64,000 nucleotides of DNA, from assembly GCA_037976565.1 (NCBI GenBank), contig CP137684.1:22267733-22331732 (forward strand), given 5' to 3'. The DNA is from Mesocentrotus franciscanus (lineage: Eukaryota; Echinodermata; Echinoidea; Camarodonta; Strongylocentrotidae). A program made the translations under genes and the position numbers. The notes below the pieces were generated by a model. It saw only the letters and a list, made by a program, of their open reading frames with translations, was not told the DNA's origin and ran no database searches. Positions 63,901 through 64,000 of this stretch are shown here, piece after piece (the first letter of the stretch is position 1; each line of letters begins with the position of its first letter).

Positions 63901-63966
63901 ATTGTTATTACATTTCCTCAACAGGGTGTTCTCATTTTTCTTCTATACTGCGCATTCAATAAAGAG
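22175..63966 (+). CDS. Adhesion GPCR with C-type lectin and mucin-like ectodomain (3' incomplete)
   Basis: This is a multi-exon receptor whose exons join in phase to about 1069 codons, counting the duplicated middle once. The order is signal peptide (residues 1 to about 25), C-type lectin domain (26-147), Thr/Ser/Pro mucin-like stalk (148-428), linker with an RKKR furin-like site (429-511), GAIN domain ending in a GPS motif (about 512-818), and seven helices (819-1069, tail missing). Family knowledge: GAIN domains self-cleave at the GPS, the fragments stay associated, and the sequence after the cut acts as a tethered agonist for the helices and their G protein. Many N-x-S/T sequons fit a glycosylated cell-surface protein. 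The lectin ligand is unknown. Two single-base frameshifts are noted at the exons concerned. The nearest alternative, a PKD1-like GPS protein, is excluded by the family-B 7TM motifs. Confidence 0.9.
22413..22541. mobile_element. hAT-like MITE, short copy
   Basis: The ends TTGGCGGATCCAGG and CCTGGATCCGCGCCTG are inverted. The interior (ACTCACTACCCCCACTGAGCG and TTTTCGGCC) matches the element at 29929-30218. It lies in the first coding intron. Confidence 0.65.
22555..22690. repeat. (ATT)n array
   Basis: ATT/ATC trinucleotide repeat; its poly-Leu frame is an artefact. Confidence 0.9.
22764..22945. mobile_element. TTCGAAA-terminus MITE, copy 1
   Basis: The left terminus AACACGATTGCAAACACTTT leads into CGAAAAATCAAC. 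The right side has the inverse GTTGATTTTTCGAAA. The middle contains CCATAAAAATCCTGTTCGGA. It is related to copies at 34944, 42611, 49702/58463, 61896 and 62983. Confidence 0.7.
23230..23400 (-). mobile_element. tRNA-derived SINE, minus orientation (family 2, copy 1)
   Basis: GAGCAAGGTTCGAACCTTGG contains an inverted B box, followed by ATGAGAGTCACGAGTCTTAG. The upstream block TTTCCAAGGATGTAAGCATC matches the copy at 59776-59925. It is in the first coding intron. Confidence 0.65.
23401..24990. other. Intronic sequence, no gene seen
   Basis: AT-rich intron sequence. There is a short TATATTATTGTATATTA-rich patch near 24715-24770. No exon-like frame was found. Confidence 0.4.
24985..25275. repeat. 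(GT)n then (GA)n array
   Basis: A short GT run passes into a long imperfect GA array with GATA patches. Ser/Leu-rich frames across it are artefacts. Confidence 0.9.
25800..26098. repeat. (CT)n array in three blocks
   Basis: Three CT-rich blocks are separated by two related spacers (CCCATTTTTATTCAGAAATTG and ACCCAATTTTAATAAGGAAA). This indicates tandem duplication of a unit of roughly 120-180 bp. Confidence 0.85.
26100..27270. other. Intronic sequence, one unexplained open frame
   Basis: Mostly unique AT-rich intron. A plus-strand frame of 94 codons at 26670-26954 begins close after a TAG that could be a weak acceptor. Its product has no motif I recognise, and the pyrimidine tract before it is poor, so I do not call it a gene. 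Confidence 0.3.
27275..27580. mobile_element. Nested inverted-repeat elements
   Basis: AGTCTAATTCCTAGTTCGTCTAAT words on the left are answered by ATTAGAC and GGGAATTATACTAACTGG words on the right. Between them sits a 104-bp element at 27393-27496 with ACACTAAGAAATAA and TTATTTCTAAGTGT ends. The inner element looks inserted into the outer one. Confidence 0.55.
27581..27612 (+). other. G-quadruplex-capable G tract
   Basis: Five runs of five to six G separated by one or two bases (GGGGGCTGGGGGCGGGGGGC and on). This satisfies the four-G-run quadruplex pattern on the plus strand. Confidence 0.6.
27719..27984. mobile_element. Foldback element with 62-bp arms, one mismatch
   Basis: The left arm 27719-27780 begins TTAGAAACTTGATTTCGAAT. 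The right arm 27923-27984 is its inverse with a single mismatch. Outside the arms, GATCTTAC and GTAAGATC also pair, with 14 extra bases on the left side. The loop is rich in CACGG and GGCAC words. The near-identity of the arms implies a recent insertion or arm conversion. Confidence 0.8.
28120..28300. repeat. (GA)n array with internal (AT)n
   Basis: Imperfect GA/GGGA array interrupted by a TATATA run at 28210-28227. Ser/Leu-rich frames across it are artefacts. Confidence 0.9.
28301..29928. other. Intronic sequence, no gene seen
   Basis: Unique-looking intron sequence with a GCGCGCGCAG plus GT run at 28488-28520. No exon-like frame could be supported. Confidence 0.4.
29929..30218. mobile_element. 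hAT-like MITE (290 bp)
   Basis: It starts CAGTGGCGGATCCAG and ends CTGGATCCGCCCCTG. The flanking 8-mers are TATATGTG and ACTATGTG, six of eight identical, which fits the 8-bp target duplication of hAT elements. The interior includes a C run followed by (CA)n, then GAGCGGAAAATCGGCC, matching the shorter copy at 22413-22541. Confidence 0.7.
30219..31070. other. Intronic sequence, no gene seen
   Basis: AT-rich intron with no array, element or exon-like frame that I can support. Confidence 0.4.
31075..31168. repeat. (AAAT)n microsatellite
   Basis: AATA/AATG tetranucleotide repeat. Confidence 0.9.
31170..32890. other. Intronic sequence, no gene seen
   Basis: End of the first coding intron. Its last 30 bases form a strong pyrimidine tract (TTTTTTCCCTTTCTTTCTTC) before the acceptor at 32889-32890. 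Confidence 0.45.
32891..32936 (+). CDS. Exon 2: signal-peptide core
   Basis: A strong pyrimidine tract and CAG acceptor are followed by codons for ITIFLVVCGRLETGC. The exon ends GCG|GTAAGT in phase 1, exactly what the lectin exon at 33348 needs. The hydrophobic run ITIFLVVCG is a good signal-peptide h-region, with cleavage likely near the Cys-Ala-Gln junction. It depends on exon 1 for its start. Confidence 0.6.
33030..33310. repeat. (GAA)n array
   Basis: Imperfect GAA/GGA array. It contains two copies of an AGGAAGAACAACTGAA spacer, pointing to an internal duplication. Minus-strand poly-Ser frames are artefacts. Confidence 0.9.
33348..33544 (+). CDS. Exon 3: C-type lectin domain, first part
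   Basis: Reads from phase 1 to phase 0. It contains WNFNEAQTHCESYNSGGLAE and ends with the motif MWIGSKK. The W-x4-A-x3-C pattern, the G-L-A strand and the WIG motif are C-type lectin hallmarks. The first conserved Cys of the long-range disulfide is here. Donor GTAACT follows. Confidence 0.9.
33604..33720. mobile_element. Possible hAT-like solo end
   Basis: CAGTGGCGTAATAAGCC followed by G-rich sequence and CTACACCCCC resembles the left part of a hAT-type repeat. The matching right end was not found. Confidence 0.3.
34468..34546 (+). CDS. Exon 4: C-type lectin domain, middle (ligand-loop) part
   Basis: Phase 0 to phase 1. It encodes VSGTFKWIYTLTDTNSPDSN followed by VAGAGN. The FKW motif fits the fold's core. 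In the loop where calcium-dependent lectins carry EPN or QPD, this protein has SPD. Donor GTTAGT. Confidence 0.85.
34944..35130. mobile_element. TTCGAAA-terminus MITE, copy 2
   Basis: Left end AACACGATGACAAATACTTT then CGAAAAATCAACTC. Right end GTTGATTTTTCGAAAGTAGT then TGCGATCGTGTT. Clear inverted termini, about 187 bp, in the intron between lectin exons. Confidence 0.75.
35271..35360 (+). CDS. Exon 5: C-type lectin domain, last part
   Basis: Phase 1 to phase 1. It encodes GKDCVYYKNAGQWKADRCTT and then TYGAICSRPG. This supplies the other three conserved Cys: CVYY, DRC and AIC. The WND position of calcium-binding lectins reads WKAD. Donor GTGAGT. Confidence 0.9.
35875..36633. mobile_element. 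DNA-transposon-like element with perfect 15-bp termini
   Basis: CCTAATAAGGCCGGG (35881-35895) and CCCGGCCTTATTAGG (36613-36627) are exact inverse copies. TTTAAC directly flanks both sides. Internal subterminal palindromes GGGGGCCATGATGCCCCC and GGGGGCCATAATGCCCCC sit near each end. The interior is AT-rich with no transposase. A TTAA target reading is also possible within the TTTAAC flank. Confidence 0.8.
36773..37615 (+). CDS. Exon 6: mucin-like Thr/Ser/Pro stalk with 26-residue repeats
   Basis: Phase 1 to phase 1, 281 codons, almost all Thr, Ser, Pro, Ala and Gln. A 78-bp unit (TTTVSTTAMPTTSDLTSETQ plus STTATQ) recurs exactly every 78 bases, anchored at 37063, 37141, 37219, 37297, 37375, 37453 and 37531. 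An older copy lies 75 bases upstream. Such regions are heavily O-glycosylated and hold the lectin domain away from the membrane. Acceptor TATATAG, donor GTGAGT. Confidence 0.85.
36958..37560 (+). repeat. 78-bp coding tandem repeat (about 8 units)
   Basis: Seven units keep an exact 78-bp (26-codon) spacing, and a first, divergent unit is one codon shorter. The multiple-of-three period preserves the frame, so copy number can vary between alleles without breaking the protein. Confidence 0.9.
37616..39399. other. Intron, no gene or array seen
   Basis: AT-rich intron sequence between the mucin-like exon and a 15-codon stalk exon. No support for other features. Confidence 0.5.
39400..39444 (+). 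CDS. Exon 7: small stalk exon
   Basis: Fifteen codons (DTTTSEPSHNVTSDSG), phase 1 to phase 1, between a CATTTATAG acceptor and a GTAAGT donor. It contains one N-glycosylation sequon (NVT). Phase and composition fit the stalk. It is a symmetric exon, so it could be skipped without a frame change. Confidence 0.7.
39588..40016. mobile_element. MITE with CGCACAATGGGCCAGGGAGG termini
   Basis: The left end (CCGCACAATGGGCCAGGGAG, then TGCGCCAAAA) is matched inversely by the right end (TTTTGGCGCA, then CTCCCTGGCCCACTGTGCG). The interior is AT-rich. Length about 430 bp. Confidence 0.7.
40486..40656 (+). CDS. Exon 8: stalk exon with furin-like RKKR
   Basis: Phase 1 to phase 1, 57 codons, fully open. 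It encodes QISARKKRAARQPQ, then TTTIPTYIFRPTSQSSHSTT. RKKR (40536-40547) fits the furin R-x-[K/R]-R pattern. A second acceptor, TTTCTTCTAG at 40515, would start the exon ten codons later in the same frame and keep the RKKR. Donor GTATGT. Confidence 0.6.
41106..41127 (+). CDS. Possible alternative terminal exon (soluble ectodomain)
   Basis: A very strong pyrimidine tract and acceptor (TTTTTTGTTTTGTCATTGCAG) precede AAAAGAAC. If spliced from exon 8 (phase 1), it adds KKNILWD and then a TAA stop. That would yield a lectin-mucin protein without GAIN or helices. No nearby polyadenylation signal is obvious; the next AATAAA I note is at 42426. This is inference only. Confidence 0.25.
41582..41730. 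repeat. GA-rich array
   Basis: GAGAGGGAGTGGGA-type imperfect repeat. Confidence 0.85.
41810..42193 (+). CDS. Unexplained open frame: acidic segment then 15-residue repeats
   Basis: A frame open from 41759 encodes RRPRRKRD, then a strongly acidic run (DCDDEEDDK and DEEEDEE), then five copies of SESPLSLVATNELPT. A usable acceptor (CTTCTCAAAG at about 41800-41809) would open it in phase 1, the phase exon 8 leaves. The repeat carries a 4-bp expansion at its fifth unit and then hits TAG. I see no phase-1 donor that would link it well to 44520. It may be an alternative terminal exon, an unrelated small gene, or chance coding of a tandem repeat. Confidence 0.25.
   Translation, partial: SIDERRPRRKRDCDDEEDDKVDRGDRDEEEDEEVLSHMFENISFDGTLSPTSESPLSLVATNELPTSESPLSLMATNELPTSESPLSLVATNELPTSESPLSLVATNELPTSESPLSLIGGDKRTSN
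41966..42256. repeat. 45-bp tandem repeat with an internal hairpin (7 units)
   Basis: GAGTCGCCATTGAGTTTAGT then GGCGACGAACGAACTTCCAA then CTAGC repeats at 41966, 42011, 42056, 42101, 42146, 42195 and 42240, with one 49-bp interval. Each unit contains GTCGCCA and TGGCGAC ten bases apart, able to form a 7-bp stem. Confidence 0.9.
42611..42770. mobile_element. TTCGAAA-terminus MITE, copy 3
   Basis: AACGATCGCAACTATATTTC then GAAAAAATCAACC on the left. GGTTGATTTTCGAAAATAGT then TGCGATCGTGTT on the right. It ends eight bases before the large duplicated segment begins. Confidence 0.75.
44520..44545 (+). CDS. Exon 9, copy 1: 26-nt linker exon
   Basis: Phase 1 to phase 0, encodes SSTRANQQQ. Acceptor TATTTCCAG, donor GTAGGA. 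Copy 2 has six more bases, encoding SSTSCSANQQQ, so the two copies differ by an in-frame indel. Confidence 0.6.
45451..45689 (+). CDS. Exon 10, copy 1: GAIN domain start, with 1-base deletion
   Basis: Same exon as 54183-54422 but one base shorter. GG at 45499-45500 stands where copy 2 has GGG (54231-54233). The deletion shifts the frame and brings TAG within about 20 codons. The rest is identical, so this is a sequencing or assembly error or an allelic lesion. A second in-frame acceptor (CCTCAG at 45465) would shorten the exon by five codons. Confidence 0.75.
46185..46347 (+). CDS. Exon 11, copy 1: GAIN domain
   Basis: Phase 0 to phase 1, encodes EFIDVCNNVFEVDLLALGET, later NISTAYVG. An alpha-helical GAIN subdomain segment with one sequon. 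The same sequence is at 54911-55073. Confidence 0.85.
46855..47065. repeat. CT-rich tract before acceptor
   Basis: Long imperfect CT array that merges into the pyrimidine tract of the exon at 47083. Its length differs from copy 2. Confidence 0.85.
47083..47223 (+). CDS. Exon 12, copy 1: GAIN domain, beta-rich part
   Basis: Phase 1 to phase 1, encodes DVYASAKQGSNFTGYIQVIE, an acidic run (DDDDNDVDEA), then VVIIPPSVVC. VxxPxxV is characteristic of the GAIN beta-sandwich. Acceptor TATTACAG, donor GTGAAA. Confidence 0.85.
47946..48003 (+). CDS. Exon 13, copy 1: GAIN domain
   Basis: Phase 1 to phase 2, encodes EEDTVAVSVVVYKRGHFIV. Beta-strand character. Acceptor TTTCCTTACAG, donor GTAAGT. Confidence 0.85.
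48284..48404 (+). CDS. Exon 14, copy 1: GAIN domain, strand before the GPS
   Basis: Phase 2 to phase 0, encodes GSVVSITVTVND, then VPVGFQLENDI. The S-V-V-S and P-V-x-F-x-L pattern directly precedes the GPS in adhesion GPCRs. Acceptor TTTTCTGCAG, donor GTAAGT. Confidence 0.9.
48719..48871. mobile_element. Short MITE with CACTCTAA termini, copy 1
   Basis: CACTCTAA at the left and TTAGAGTG at the right are inverse copies, with GGTAAA/TTTACC stems inside. A matching copy lies at 57462-57618. Confidence 0.65.
48905..49205 (+). mobile_element. SINE 3' end with (ATT)n tail, copy 1
   Basis: GATAAAGCCGGGGTGATAAT and GAACAATATTTATAC-type sequence pass into a long (ATT)n tract. The tail length differs by a few bases from copy 2 at 57650-57958. 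Confidence 0.5.
49263..49336 (+). CDS. Exon 15, copy 1: GPS motif, first part
   Basis: Phase 0 to phase 2, encodes SHLLPDEISEYEPGNASCVF followed by WDWRG. N-x-S-C-V-F-W-D is the conserved opening of the GPS, with the first Cys and the invariant Trp. Acceptor CTCTCTAG, donor GTAAGA. Confidence 0.95.
49702..49843. mobile_element. TTCGAAA-terminus MITE, copy 4a (decayed)
   Basis: The internal block CGCCATTGTATTAATGTCCG then CGCATTTCTTAGGG and the right part GGTCGATTCGTCGAAAGTCT match the family. The left terminus is degenerate. Confidence 0.55.
50291..50414 (+). CDS. Exon 16, copy 1: GPS cleavage site and tethered agonist
   Basis: Phase 2 to phase 0. It encodes GEWTDYGCEV, then TLCTCNHTTHFGVLLQVRE. 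The second conserved Trp, the C-x-C pair, the catalytic His and the Thr two positions on are all present, so cleavage between the two Thr is expected. The new N-terminus THFGVLLQVRE matches the TxFxVLL tethered-agonist pattern. Acceptor TTGACAG. Confidence 0.95.
50741..50844 (+). CDS. Exon 17, copy 1: TM1
   Basis: Phase 0 to phase 2. It encodes ALTLITYMGAGISIACLLLT then ILILNVLT, the family-B2 TM1 pattern (L-I-T-Y-x-G-x-x-I-S). Donor AC|GTAAGT. The sequence is lost in the gap 156 bases later. Confidence 0.95.
51001..51500. other. Assembly gap (500 N)
   Basis: A run of 500 undetermined bases. The round number suggests an arbitrary gap size. The two flanks are the ends of the two duplicated copies. 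Confidence 1.
53249..53280 (+). CDS. Exon 9, copy 2: linker exon
   Basis: Phase 1 to phase 0, encodes SSTSCSANQQQ. Same splice sites as 44520-44545 but six bases longer (TCCTGCAGTGC against CGTGC). Confidence 0.65.
54183..54422 (+). CDS. Exon 10, copy 2: GAIN domain start (intact)
   Basis: Phase 0 to phase 0, 80 codons, open throughout. It encodes TSAPESTVSPGSTVTPLVTE, then NVSQVVDLTLNTSYF and LEKWLAANDEIPDDLDEVKR. A Ser/Thr stalk end passes into the helical GAIN subdomain, with two sequons. This is the copy to use for a gene model. Donor GTTTGA is weak but conserved in both copies. Confidence 0.85.
54911..55073 (+). CDS. Exon 11, copy 2: GAIN domain
   Basis: Sequence as at 46185-46347: starts EFIDVCNNVF and ends NISTAYVG. 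Phase 0 to 1. Confidence 0.85.
55811..55951 (+). CDS. Exon 12, copy 2: GAIN domain
   Basis: Sequence as at 47083-47223: starts DVYASAKQ and ends VVCDLHLSG. Phase 1 to 1. Confidence 0.85.
56685..56742 (+). CDS. Exon 13, copy 2: GAIN domain
   Basis: Sequence as at 47946-48003 (AVSVVVYKRG). Phase 1 to 2. Confidence 0.85.
57025..57145 (+). CDS. Exon 14, copy 2: GAIN domain
   Basis: Sequence as at 48284-48404 (SVVSITVTVN, VGFQLEND). Phase 2 to 0. Confidence 0.9.
57462..57618. mobile_element. Short MITE with CACTCTAA termini, copy 2
   Basis: Counterpart of 48719-48871, four bases longer (for example TCTACCCAGGGC against TCTACAGGGC). Confidence 0.65.
57650..57958 (+). mobile_element. SINE 3' end with (ATT)n tail, copy 2
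   Basis: Counterpart of 48905-49205 with one more ATT triplet and a GTGTGTGA rather than GTGTGA junction. Confidence 0.5.
58016..58089 (+). CDS. Exon 15, copy 2: GPS motif, first part
   Basis: Sequence as at 49263-49336 (PGNASCVFWDWRG). Phase 0 to 2. Confidence 0.95.
58463..58602. mobile_element. TTCGAAA-terminus MITE, copy 4b (decayed)
   Basis: Counterpart of 49702-49843 within the duplicated segment. Confidence 0.55.
59054..59177 (+). CDS. Exon 16, copy 2: GPS cleavage site and tethered agonist
   Basis: Sequence as at 50291-50414, with C-x-C, catalytic His and Thr, and the THFGVLL agonist start. Phase 2 to 0. Confidence 0.95.
59514..59617 (+). CDS. Exon 17, copy 2: TM1
   Basis: Sequence as at 50741-50844 (LITYMGAGISIACLL). 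One synonymous A/G difference in a Gly... GGA/GCG context codon is visible (GCA against GCG, Ala). Phase 0 to 2; this copy splices on to TM2. Confidence 0.95.
59776..59925 (-). mobile_element. tRNA-derived SINE, minus orientation (family 2, copy 2)
   Basis: GTACCCATTTACACCTTGG, CGTCCAAGAATGTTAGCACA and AGCTTCGAACCGGGACC carry an inverted B box. It is homologous to 23230-23400 and explains the open frame at 59707-60003, which is not an exon. Confidence 0.6.
60218..60320 (+). CDS. Exon 18: ICL1 and TM2
   Basis: Phase 2 to phase 0. It encodes ALTSDRVKIHKNLVTALTIA, then QGLFLSIDAAHRNE. The S-D-R-x-x-I-H-K-N-L motif is a hallmark of adhesion GPCR loop 1 and TM2. I chose the TTTCTAACTTTAAAG acceptor because it restores this frame. 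The nearer CCTCAG at 60231 would break it. Donor GTAAAA. Confidence 0.9.
60905..61060 (+). CDS. Exon 19: TM3, with 1-base deletion
   Basis: It encodes ISCKAITLCLHYFYLSVFCW, then SLLEGINLYVQIVQVFS. After the deletion it continues as GKTMKYIHYLLLGWG. The TM3 Cys, HYF, the W-x-L-x-E-G and L-Y are canonical. The annotated frame meets TGA at 61028-61030. One extra base near 61013-61021 restores both the conserved GWG end and the phase 1 that the next exon needs (157 rather than 156 bases). Confidence 0.88.
61686..61752 (+). CDS. Exon 20: TM4
   Basis: Phase 1 to phase 2. It encodes GVPIPIVAISAGIRWNIYGA then EK. With the previous exon it gives G-W-G-V-P, the most conserved TM4 motif of the family. 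Acceptor TTTTTCTCCAG, donor GTGAGA. Confidence 0.93.
61896..62000. mobile_element. TTCGAAA-terminus MITE, copy 5 (short)
   Basis: GAACACGATTGCAAAGACTT at the left and TTTTGCGATCGTGATT at the right. The interior is mostly deleted. Confidence 0.5.
62218..62284 (+). CDS. Exon 21: ECL2 and TM5 start
   Basis: Phase 2 to phase 0. It encodes CWLTTDEGLIWAFAGPVIFV then IT. C-W-L provides the loop-2 Cys that pairs with the TM3 Cys. G-L-I-W-A-F-x-G-P is the TM5 signature. Donor GTGAGT. Confidence 0.95.
62613..62698 (+). CDS. Exon 22: TM5 end and ICL3
   Basis: Phase 0 to phase 2. It encodes TNLIILCMVVRVIVKSASAH, then KQDNYDHV. The N-L-I-I-L motif and basic end fit TM5 and loop 3. Acceptor CCTCCAACAG, donor GTAGGT. 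Confidence 0.93.
62983..63145. mobile_element. TTCGAAA-terminus MITE, copy 6
   Basis: The middle block CCCATAAAAATCATGTTCG matches the copies at 22764 and 34944. Right end GTTGATTTTTGAAAGTGTGC then GCGATCTTGT. The left end is decayed. Confidence 0.6.
63148..63283. repeat. (GAAT)n microsatellite
   Basis: GAAT/GATT/AAAT tetranucleotide array. Confidence 0.9.
63331..63457 (+). CDS. Exon 23: TM6 and ECL3
   Basis: Phase 2 to phase 0. It encodes AGVKGALLLVPILGLGWVFG, then FLSLGQATLVFTYLFVITVA. L-x-P-I-L-G-x-x-W-V-F-G is the TM6 signature, and Y-L-F-x-I starts TM7. Acceptor CCTTTTTCAG, donor GTTAGT. Confidence 0.95.
63765..63915. repeat. (ATT)n array
   Basis: ATT/ATC trinucleotide array in the last visible intron. 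Confidence 0.9.
63925..63966 (+). CDS. Exon 24: TM7 (last exon in the window)
   Basis: Phase 0 to phase 0. With the previous exon it gives LQGVLIFLLYCAFNKE. L-Q-G-x-x-I-F-x-x-x-C is the TM7 signature, and N-K-E begins the tail. Donor GTAAGT, so the cytoplasmic tail continues outside the window. Confidence 0.95.
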
Positions 63967-64000
63967 GTAAGTTATAAATTTCAAAAGTTAAGGTAGCTAT

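Overview
This window is eukaryotic nuclear DNA, AT-rich and dense in short repeats, with GT-AG introns. It most likely comes from a marine invertebrate deuterostome, with an echinoderm such as a sea urchin or sea star as my first guess. The guess rests on the gene family, on SINE tails made of ATT repeats, on the many palindromic MITE-like elements, and on two divergent copies of one stretch that look like the alleles of a very heterozygous animal. No species is proven from the sequence alone.

One gene accounts for nearly all the coding sequence I can support. It is a plus-strand adhesion G-protein-coupled receptor that starts near 22175 and runs off the right edge. The exons join in consistent phase into about 1069 codons: a signal peptide (22175-22204 and 32891-32936), a C-type lectin domain (33348-35360), a Thr/Ser/Pro-rich mucin-like stalk with a 78-bp repeat (36773-37615), two stalk exons with a furin-like RKKR site (39400-40656), a GAIN domain with its GPS autoproteolysis motif, and seven transmembrane segments (TM1 to TM7, ending at 63966). 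The cytoplasmic tail lies beyond the window. A CpG-containing stretch with a perfect NRF-1 site near 20737 is the best promoter candidate.

The middle of the gene appears twice. Bases 42778-51000 and 51501-59778 are near-identical, and they meet exactly at a 500-base run of N. This is the signature of two overlapping contigs, probably the two haplotypes, that were not merged. The GAIN, GPS and TM1 exons should therefore be counted once. Two single-base frameshifts, one in the first GAIN copy and one in the TM3 exon, look more like sequence errors or allelic lesions than gene decay, because the rest of the receptor is intact and canonical.

Left flank (1-20690): no protein-coding gene was recognised. 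It holds a GATGGTGAT satellite with an inserted SINE tail, ACT, AAT and GA arrays, a 161-174 bp minisatellite, tRNA-derived SINEs, a Harbinger-like MITE, several foldback MITEs, hAT-like ends, degenerate LINE reverse-transcriptase ends, and one minus-strand tRNA-like gene at 19705-19776. The 10.7-kb first coding intron and the later introns hold the same kinds of repeats. One MITE family with TTCGAAA in its inverted termini is present at least six times inside the gene.
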